The notes under the pieces were generated by a model that saw nothing but the letters and a program-made list of their open reading frames with translations, made no database searches and was not told where the DNA came from. From NCBI GenBank assembly GCA_037833965.1, contig AP031355.1, forward strand, positions 20,175,501 to 20,239,500: a DNA stretch of 64,000 nt. The letters run 5' to 3'. The DNA is from Marchantia polymorpha subsp. ruderalis. Taxonomy: Eukaryota > Streptophyta > Marchantiopsida > Marchantiales > Marchantiaceae. Below, piece by piece: positions 54,827 to 64,000 of this stretch. The stretch's first letter is position 1. Each line of letters begins with the position of its first letter. The position numbers were made by a program, and so were the translations under genes.

Positions 54827-57800
54827 ATGAGGAGAATGATGGCGAAGAAGGGTTCCGACAGGATGGTGGTGGTATCAATGCAGGCTGTGGTCGCTCTACT
54901 GTGCGTTGTTGCGGCGTACATCGAGATATGTGATGCAGCTGCCGTAGTAGATGTTTATCGCATGATACAGTATGATTTTCAAGGCACACCATTCGGTTCA
55001 CGCCGAGCAGTTGTCAACCATCATGCAAGCTCTGGATTGTCGGTGCCGGGATCGGATCTTTCACGCACAATAGTGATCCTTCCGATTGACAAAGTGAACG
55101 TTACTCTTCTGAATGGTGAGAAAAAGCTCTCGCTTTTGCTAGGAGAGATTTTTGTTCTTCTACTTTTCGCTTCCCTTCAATATCGAAGCTTCAAATTTCT
55201 GTCCACTGGGTCGATATGAGGCTGGGCTGAACATTTTAGCGTCATCATACGCAAGTATCACATGCCTGTCCTCATTGTGTATGTAAATCTCTTGGAGTTG
55301 TCAGCTGCATTGCTTCAAAATAAGCATAGTGAGCCGCAACGATAGATCTCTGTAGCAACCTTCGTTGTAGAGGATGTTGTTGACTTTTAGGACGCTCTTT
55401 GCAGAATATCTCCAGAGTCGGAAAATGCTGGGTGGTTTGCTTTTGATTCTACCACGCAACTTTGAGAACGGGGGTAAATCATCTGGCGAATCTGACAGTG
55501 AGGATTCAGATGGAGATCAACCTGCAGATGTTGCAGCTCTTGAGCAGTGGCTCATTCACAACAATATACCGGTGTGTAAAATCAAACCTCAGTAAGGTGC
55601 CCCGTCGCGATTCTTGACTAGGTTGCTCAGCATCAGTAGAGCTACTCAAACACTATGAATGGAGAGTATGTCGTTGGGATTTTTGTATTTGTTGGTATTG
55701 TTTGATGCCACCAGACTGTCACGAAGACATAGCCACTCAAGGGTGTATCGCCAATTGTTTACAGTTTGCTATTCATGGTAATACAGTCGATATTGGAGAA
55801 TAGGTTATTGTCATGGATTTCGTACTTCTGTCGTGACGAACGTCGGAATTATTTTTTTAACACTACGATTGCTAAGCATTATCTTTTCGGCAATGCAGTA
55901 CCCTGTGTACTTTGCGTACTCAGATGAAAGGATTGACAGTGTATTGAAGGATGTTCAACTTAATGATGCTGCTGGAAGGCCTGCAACTGCTTCTACTGGA
56001 GGGTGAGTCAATCCTCATAAGTGACAAGCATGTGCTTGCCAGTATCATCTGTTTATTACTTATCGGTCTTTCTTTATCGAATATTTTGTGTTGAAGATTT
56101 GGTTATCAAGCTGTTTGAATCTGATGCCTATGACTCTCATTACCTTGTCTTCCTTGCGGTTCGTTGGGTCCAATTTCTTTCCGTTATGTTGCAGATGTTT
56201 GTTTGTTCTCAGGATAATTAATTTTGCCTTTGCTCTACCAGATACAAACTGGTCGTGCCAGTATCAGATGCAAAGAAGGTGCCCTCTGCGTCTTACACAA
56301 ATATTCAGGTACGATGATATGAACACCGAGCGGACAAGGTTCAGATGTAAACTGAGTACGGTATATTGGAACAGTTGTGGATTTTGTAAGGATTTTTTTT
56401 TAAAGCATTTTTCTTTATGAACATCTCCTTTGACTTGTATCTTAGACTGAAGCTGGTATCTACAGGGATGGCTGTGGGGTTTGAAAGGCGATGGAGACAT
56501 TGCAGGTTTACCCACCATTGCCATCGTAGCTTCGTACGACACCTTCGGAGCTGCGCCTGTAAGTATTTTATCTGATTGGCTTTGATATATTGTTGTGTCA
56601 GGTCCGTCCGAGTATTGCATTCCTTTGGCAATCTTCTGGATAGCATTTTGATCCTCGCTAAAGTTAGTTATACCTTGTAGCAGTATTTTTATCCTGTTTT
56701 TAAATTTGACTAATCTGTTTTCTTTGATCGGAGCAGGCCTTAGCTGTGGGAAGTGACAGCAACGGCAGTGGCGTGGTTGCTTTACTGGAGTTAGCGAGAT
56801 TGTTCTCCCGTTTGTATGCCAATTCCAAGACAAGAGCTCCTTACAATCTGCTTTTCGGATTGACCTCTGGCGGACCTTTTAACTATAATGGCACAGCCAG
56901 GGTACATTTTCTTTCCTGCCATGTTTGGTTTCTCCGGAACACTTAAAGGAACAGTTCTGGAAATTATGCATTGACTTCCAGCAAGAGATCTACCAGTTGT
57001 CTGTCCGTGAATCGTTTTAGTCTTCACGAAGCGATTATACTTCTGCAGATGAGGCCTTTCTGCTCCTGATGCATACACGTCTCCTGTTTGGAGTGTTTTT
57101 AATGATTAGTTTCGTCGTTCTGGTTGTCAAACAGTGGTTGCGTGGCTTTGATCAAAGAGTTCGAGAGAACATAGACTACGCCTTGTGCCTGAACAGTATC
57201 GGGGATGCGGACAACTTGCGGATGCATGTATCTAAGCCTCCAGAAAACCCTTTCATCAAGCAAATATATGACGTACGGTCCAGCTCTTGAAACTCCCTAT
57301 TGGTACTTTAGAAAGTTCAGTTCATCCCTCTTTTTGCATGTCGTCTTGAATAATAATGTATAAAGTGATGGCTATGCTTAGTTAGTCTAGTTGTCGCTGG
57401 AGTCTGTTGGAGCTCTGGCCTGCAGTTTACTGAACTGCTTTTTCTGACAACATTGGTCCCAGCTAAACAGTACATATGCCTGCGTTGCTTATGGCCACCT
57501 TTGACTGCAGAATATTGCAGATGTGGCTAGGGACGTTGGTGTTACAGTTGAGATCAAGCATAAGAAGATCAACATTTCGAACTCACGGGTAAATACTTGT
57601 ACTGATTCATCTTTAATATATCGTTCACTTGTGCAAACGGCGACAACGGAAATATGCCTCATCTGAAGCAATATGACGTGACCTTATCGGCGGTTGAGAT
57701 TGGGAAGATCACATTGCTGCGCTTTAAATGGTAGTATACTAACGATAGTATACTTTCGGTATCAAACTTATTTATTATCCCGGTTGTCTACAGGTAGCGT

Positions 57801-59993
57801 GGGAACATGAGCAATTTTCAAGGCATAGAATTACTGCAGCAACACTTTCAGGATTGGAAACGGCACCTAGTTTTCTTGATCGAGTTGGAGGCATCGCTGA
57901 TCGGAGGTAAATTTAGTGTTCAAATTCTCGATTACCTGTTGTGAATTTGCCTGACTGAGATACACGCACTCCTGGTCAAGATAATATCTGGAATCTTTAT
58001 TTTCGCAGTTGGAAAATTTGCACAGTTTGGATTGCATCTTTGGTTACCCAATGCAATGGAGAGTCTATTGTAAACGAATTTTGACCTTTTTTCAGACTTC
58101 CAAGACGTTTACAAATAAGAGTGAACCTAGATCAATATGGCCGACACTTTTAGGATCGTGATTTTCCTCAAAATTTGTTGTCTCAAGTTGTATGAGGAAG
58201 TATGATTAATTGTCCTATCACGTCGCACGTATCAATTGTTGGTTTTTGCTTTTCTCAGGTACTCTGCCAATGACACTGTCGTCGCTCGCAACATCAAGAT
58301 CGTTGCTGAAAGTCTTGCCGTAAGTCTCCCTCGCTTTGAGATTGCATTTAAGTTTTGGTCTCCACTCGAGTTAATATATTGCAGGTTTTATTCACCTTGT
58401 CAAGAGTCCCTTGACCCAGACACAATCTGAGCCATTCGTTTCTGTTCGTGGTATTTCAGAAACATATTTATGGTCTTGAAGGGAAGAATATCGAGGTTTT
58501 TGCTGATGGTAGTAGCCTTGCTGTCAGCCCTCCATATGTGAAACTTTGGCTGGATTTGCTTTCCCGGACTCCACGAGTTGCCCCTTTTCTTGGGAAAAAT
58601 GCTCCTATCATTGCTGCGATACAAAAGGTATGATACGATTTTTCCCCGAGAGCTCGCCTTTTGGCTGTTACTTTGAGCTCTTACGACTTGATACCGTACT
58701 TCGAGTTCTTGTTGTCAAATGTGAGGCCATACATTTTGCTCCAAATTTTTGTTTCAGATTTCTGGATTATATGTAGGAGGTTTTTAATCAGTAACTGGAT
58801 ATGTCCTAGTGTAGAATGAGATCTCAAACAGATGCCATCGGTGTCATCCAACACATTGGACACCCACACTAATCATGCATTACTAAGCTTTTGAAAGAGA
58901 GCTGGTTAATAGGTACAAGAGCATAGATACTAGGGTCGCATGCCTTGCACTCGGTCAAGACCTTCAATAGTTTAAAGACGTATTATTCAGACGAGGAAGG
59001 TTACTCTAGAGACCTTTGCACCTCTGAAAGGTGGGTCTCAACTCCAAGTACATGTGCCATCCCAAATAGTGCCTTCCTCCTCGCCCCTCTCCTCTTCTCA
59101 GGCACTGGCATACTATTGAGGTTATTGTTGCTCCATGTGGTCTTTGTAGGCGCTCCATAGAAACCACTTGGCGTCTTCCAACTTTTTCAATTGTGATCGA
59201 ATTTTCTGGTGGGATATTGGATGATCAATTGATGTTAACATTCTATTTTGATGTTGGTTTTTAGGAGTTGGCTGTTCACACAAAGGACGTGAGTCTCCAA
59301 CATGATAATCTGGACGGTACCTTTTTGTTCTACGATACAATCAAGGCTCAATTAAGTATTTATCAGGTGAATATAACTCTCGTACAGATTTGGTTTTGCA
59401 TTGCGTTTTCTGAACCCAATTTACGTATTAAAGTTGCCGTTGTGCTTCTACTTTTGCTCTCGAGGATGAGACGGATGGAGTATCTATTACCTCGAAAGAG
59501 GTTTCATCTAAGTTCCTTGAACTCACAGATGTTAGGCATATTGAGGTTCTAGTCAAATGTTCGTTTAGTTCGCATCTCGTAGCTGTGATAACCCATGCAT
59601 CCTTTTTCCTTGAAATCTGTCGCCACGCATATCGATGAATAAAGAATGCCTTCATGAGTTCTGCGTGGCTTTTGCAGGTTGCAAGTGTAACCTTTGATTT
59701 GTTCATCATGCTCGCTGTTGGTTCGTATCTGGGAATTTTGTTCCTAGTTCTTGTAATTACTACCAAGGTGAGGCTGGAATCATGTCCTTCTTCCTTGAAA
59801 ACTGGGAGATTTCGCTTGAGAAGTGAGTTGTTTCTGTTGTTTTGTCGTTCCACTACTGGAAATCCTTAGAATAAATTAGGGACCGTTCTAATATATATGT
59901 ACGTCGTGGCTGGATGTTATGTCTGTACAGGGTTTTGATGATTTGGTGGGAGCTTTCAGAAGGCCTCCATCACGGAAGTTGAAGGGCAACTGA
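54827..59993 (+). CDS. NCLN: Nicalin (nicastrin-like ER membrane protein)
   Basis: Fourteen exons: 54,827-55,115; 55,405-55,571; 55,899-56,002; 56,242-56,308; 56,466-56,558; 56,737-56,901; 57,135-57,272; 57,511-57,588; 57,794-57,906; 58,259-58,319; 58,460-58,627; 59,265-59,366; 59,678-59,767; 59,931-59,993. All junctions are GT-AG; the sum is 1,698 bases (565 residues plus stop), close to animal nicalin. Nicalin works with NOMO and TMEM147 at the ER translocon in making multi-pass membrane proteins. A signal peptide spans about 1-37. [18 protein letters not shown] follows, as in nicalin. The M28-peptidase-like core shows [37 protein letters not shown] and NYNGTAR, but lacks a full metal site, as expected for this non-catalytic family. 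Later blocks are [24 protein letters not shown] and [12 protein letters not shown] transmembrane helix lies at about 518-542. A plant-specific acidic insert ([13 protein letters not shown]) is in exon 2. Confidence 0.94.
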
Positions 59994-62339
59994 GTGCAGG
60001 GTATCTTCGATTTGCGAAGTTTGATTGACAACTTCTCTCAGATATTGCGCAGAAGCTTTAGCTCTAATTGATTCGTCCAGATCAGCGCTCAAGGGCCTCT
60101 CTCCCCAATTTAACCGCGGTTTAGTTTTTAATTTGGAAGAGTGTGGAAATTTCCAGGCAGGGATGAACGGGTCCTCATTCTTCACCCTCTTGGGCAGCAT
60201 TGCGTAATTACTTCTGAATGAAGAGATAGTTACCGTCTTCCCTCATGACGTTGATGTTCGAGATGGAAGCCGAGTGTTCCTTCTTTGACTTGCACCACTT
60301 GATTGCATGTTTGTCTCAGCAGATAGCCGTACCCAATGACACCGTCACATTCTTTGGAGAGAACAATCATGGAATTGTCTTTGAGATGTTTTCGATTTCG
60401 TGGGAGACTTCGTGAGGCCTTTTTGTGACCGTGCAGATTTTTGTCGCTTGCTAATGATCAAGACAAGCCGCCACTTAAGTGCAGGGAGGCCTCCGACCAA
60501 TGGAATTTCTAAGGCACCATCGGAAGATTGTTCTCAGTCCACAACACTATCGTCATATATTTACATACTTTATCCACATCTTACTGTTTTCAGTCACCTC
60601 CCTATGGATTGGGTTGATTAAGAAGTCGGAGCCCATTGGAGCCAACCAAATGGCCGTAGGCTTTTACCCACGCTGACGAGGAATCAGGTTTGCTAACAGC
60701 ACCTTGTAAGCATCAATGCCGATGAAACACAAGATCTCGAGTCTCCATAGAGTACTATCCATCGTCCCTGACACAGGAGACTCGTACAATCCTGACAAAC
60801 GAGGTGTTTTACTGACACCTACCAGTCTCCGTTTTCCAACATGAGAATTTAATCTTGGACACTTGAAACACTGTTGAAGCCAAACATATATGACAGAGAG
60901 TGGAATGAGTGACGTAGAGTAGTCCCACATTTGTTCACTCACTTGGTCCATACTACCAGAGAAGCCAAATCAAATAGTCAGTGGACCATTGTGACCGATC
61001 CCAAAGACGATGTGATACCTGGTGTACCGTATCCCAAAAATACCGCCCTTCGGGAATACACATAACGAAAACAGCAGTCTTTCAAGAAAGTTGTGAAATG
61101 AAGCCTGCTCGTAAACGAACACCGAGAGCACAATTACGACGAAATTCAGAGACGAGTTTGACAGCTGGCATTGACGATATCAACTGGTATGTTCGTATGT
61201 CCTCATATTCTACAGCAAGATGAATGGAAGAAGGAAAACGTAAGTCCGTATTATGCGAATGGAGTTTACAAATTGGTCAAGAAAGAAGCCTAAGTACTGT
61301 AGTGATGCCACTATGATTCAAACCAGCAGTCATCCCATGGATCTCGTGATAAACGATCATCACACTCGGTGTAGTACGAACAATATTACATGTATGAGCT
61401 GCGAAGTTGATTACAAAATGGATTTAGCTTCAAACAGCTAAGTTCCGTGCAAATTCGGGTCTATTAGCACCAAGCTGAAATTAGCTGGGATTATTGAGAG
61501 ATATAGCTTGATCTATATACATGTCTTCTTATATTCTGCTCTCGTGAAATGATCACGGAAAAAATTACTCAAAATCATAAAAAGTGGACTAGCAGTGCTA
61601 TCAGTATAGTTTGTCTGACATTTTAAAGTTCACATACTTCCGTTATGAGAGCCATTATTTGTTCATATGAAGCCTCATTTTCTAATTCTTCTTTACTCAA
61701 AATCATTGGAATTTTAGTTGATAAATTAATGGGTTTAAAGTCAACCCAGGTCTTCGCTAAGTTAGATTAACTTGAATAAAATAAGTCAGGTTAGAAGAAC
61801 GATGACAATATTATTCTCTAAACCAAATTCTCTTATACAAATTAGTAATTGAAATTAAAATTTATATATATTTAATTAATCTTGTTATAATAATTAAAAA
61901 AATTTACAAGCCTTTTTTTGATGTTAAATTTTGGATCTCATTATATGATCTATTTCCGAGGAAAAATTACTTGTGATGTCTGGTATTTTTAAAATAAAAA
62001 TACCAAACATCTAATCTTTCACCAATGCTTGCATTTTGTACCACGTAAAGCAAGATCCAAGTGCAAACATACACCAGGTATAACTAAGAAGTCAATACAA
62101 TGTCAATTATATATGCATATCATAATGCTCGCTAAAAGGGTCCAGGGAGCATTAAAGTCTCATCCTATACTAGACTGGTGTTGTGAGCATGCACACCAAA
62201 GAATGGAAGGAATTTACACGTGCAACTATTGATTTAAACATAGCAGAGCATGCCACGTGGCGTTTTGTATCAAGAATGATACCATAAGCATTGAATAAAC
62301 AAAAGTTTGTCGAATATAATAAGAAATTGACTGTCGCAC
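59994..62339. other. Nicalin 3' side and AT-rich DNA, no other gene
   Basis: Several hundred bases after 59,993 are probably nicalin 3' UTR. Frames at 60,951-60,664 (-) and 60,981-61,223 (+) are open but unrecognised. 61,500-62,000 is AT-rich. Confidence 0.4.
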
Positions 62340-62693
62340 GTGTGGATGTCCTGAAGTCCGGCGCCTTCACAGCTTCGGGCAAGCTCCTAAGTGCAGGGAG
62401 GTCTGCCCCACAGGACCGACACTAATATTTCCCTTCTGCCCGCCATGACTCTTACGTAGTAGGGTCCGCGCACCGGGGGCTTCTTCCCGACAGTAAATTC
62501 TGTCTGGCGTCAAAGATCGTGGTCGCCGCCCGCCCTGCAATCCAGTCGCGGCGCGACTGGAACGGGCCTGGTCCATTGCGATGGGCTCACCTGCTTTGAC
62601 GTAGCGCGAGAGATGTGCAGTGTAGCGGGGAACGGTCCGGTGAGCAGTCCTTGATGGGGCGATGGAACGTCCACTCTCTTCTTTTGCATTCAT
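62340..62693 (-). other. GC-rich insert, possibly organellar or repeat-derived
   Basis: About 350 bases of GC-rich DNA stand out between AT-rich flanks. On the minus strand 108 codons are open (62,693-62,367). The text includes GGRRPRSLTPDRIYCREEAP and KGNISVGPVGQTSLHLGACP and looks constrained, but I cannot tie it to a protein family. High GC and sharp edges would suit a copy of mitochondrial intron or structured-RNA DNA in the nucleus; this is a guess. Confidence 0.3.
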
Positions 62694-64000
62694 ACCCCCA
62701 TGGTTTTTTCAGGAAAAGAAATCTCATTAATATTTGATTCAGGTTCAAAACGTTCATCTCATTTGCGGCTAGTTATCACTCATTTTCTCGGTTAATTAGT
62801 TCTCTATTCGCTATTCTCTAACTAGTCTTGCCAACTTAACTAACTTGTCTTGGTCTGGCGGTTTTTTCTTCTTTTCCTTCTGTGTCAAAGATGACTCTAT
62901 GACATACGCCACGTCAAAGCCAAAGAAGTACAAATGAAAGTTACCATGTTCATGTTCTGCAAGGTTTTTTGTCTTAAACATGTTCATGAGCACCTCACAT
63001 CACCAAGTTTGCCATAAGAGGGCACTCAAGCCACCCGCACAGTTTGATCCAAGCTTCACGAATGCTCTTGGACTTCATACCCTGTGCATGTCATTTGCAC
63101 GAAGTCTTCAAAGTAAATTCAACATGATGGGAAAATTGGGTTCAAGTTTAGATTTCATCATTTTGAGTAAAATGGAATGTTTTATCGGGGAACAAAATCC
63201 ACTCGACACAGTTCTACGCATTGTTGTACGTCGATGCTCAGGTTACGTTATGTGCGAATAGAATGAAACTTTGAAGTACAATAAGAGTTTCTGTCGCATC
63301 CGCAAATTAGACTCAACGTCCAAGAATGTTCTTTATTTATCAGTCGGTTCATTCGTTTCGCATGATAATTTCATTGTGCACGAAGGTTCAGGAGACAACT
63401 TTTAACGAAGATTGAACGCTGAATAGCGCCAAGCATTGCGCGGAGGTGGCATGCCTGGATTTGACGTCTGCCACAAAATCATCTTTGACGCGGAGGGGGG
63501 AAGAAGGAAGACCCACCAAGTTGCTACTCACCTCATGAAAGCTATAGCCTGTCTGGGTAAGATAAGGGCTATGTAGCTCTAAGTGAGTGATAACTAGCCG
63601 CTACCCTTAATAAAACTATAAATTTTTTAGAAACGTTGTAGTACTACTTAGATTGTGGAAAAATTCTTCATTAGCAACGTACTTCCATTGATTTCATGAT
63701 ATAATTAGTTGGGTTTTTTGTGTGGAAAAGGTGCCTAATTAAAATCTCTTGATATTTTACTACTAAATTTTAATCATATCATTCATAACTTGCATTGGGT
63801 TTTTGAACACAGTAAAAATTGTGAATGAATGCTATTTTGTTCATGTCATGCTACTTACGGAATTGGTGGCACTGACAATTACTGACTGATCCGTTAGACA
63901 GTCACAATCGTTCTCTGCTGCTCGGATGAGGTTGCTTCCTGTCACAACATGAGCATATGAGACCACAACCGTCAAAAATCTCCTCCATTCTAGTAAAGAT
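62694..64000. other. No gene seen
   Basis: AT-rich to mixed DNA. A minus-strand frame near 63,480-63,410 reads NPGMPPPRNAWRYSAFNLR before a stop and could be the end of an exon, but nothing upstream confirms it. Confidence 0.35.

Noticed and set aside
62340..62693. Ribosomal RNA gene
   Set aside because: GC-rich and structured in appearance, but I could not place any universally conserved rRNA segment in it.
1..64000. CRISPR arrays, bacterial operons, ribosome binding sites, tRNA genes
   Set aside because: The tandem repeats seen lack the regular spacer pattern of CRISPR, genes are spliced or far apart as in eukaryotes, and no cloverleaf with a GGTTCGA-type box was recognised by eye.

Overview
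The window is nuclear DNA of a land plant. The genes are spaced far apart and are either intronless or broken by 110-640 base GT-AG introns. They sit in AT-rich DNA filled with decayed LTR retrotransposons. An intronless, GC-rich CYP74 gene of allene oxide synthase type, a plastid/mitochondrial-type release-factor gene and plant-type alpha/beta hydrolase exons point to a non-seed plant. Two decayed repeat reading frames near the left end remind me of proteins from the liverwort Marchantia, so a liverwort is my best guess. That is inference from memory and was not tested.

Layout: 1-11,000 is a retrotransposon graveyard. A Ty3/gypsy chromovirus lies there as two complementary halves in opposite orientation: integrase, chromodomain and 3' LTR on +, then 5' LTR, gag, protease, reverse transcriptase and RNase H on -. 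Remains of a second LTR element and of a low-complexity repeat protein surround it. 11,000-14,400 has no firm gene, only one possible small ORF. 14,418-16,067 (-) is the CYP74 gene. 16,100-29,100 is nearly gene-free, but holds a TTAACCGG-rich inverted-repeat element, a 1.64 kb terminal-inverted-repeat transposon with an 8-bp target duplication, and a decayed reading frame.

29,150-37,330 is shaped by duplication. DNA upstream of an ICT1/ArfB-type release-factor gene (35,366-36,079, -) recurs in inverted orientation at 29,150-33,135. That left copy encloses a 650-bp foldback. A 89-base hairpin sits at the right edge of the duplication. 38,035-40,376 (-) is a six-exon NSE1 gene (SMC5/6 complex). 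42,056-42,442 (+) is a Bud20/ZNF593-type zinc-finger gene with a telo-box upstream. 46,525-47,909 (-) is a four-exon alpha/beta hydrolase. 54,827-59,993 (+) is a fourteen-exon nicalin gene. Two GC-rich islands of unknown origin lie at 51,050-51,480 and 62,340-62,690.

The genes do not form a pathway. They serve oxylipin synthesis, organellar ribosome rescue, DNA repair, 60S ribosome assembly, an unknown hydrolysis and ER membrane-protein biogenesis. Exon structures were built by hand from reading-frame continuity, GT-AG sites and family conservation. In all four multi-exon or intronless models where I summed exon lengths, the total is a multiple of three.
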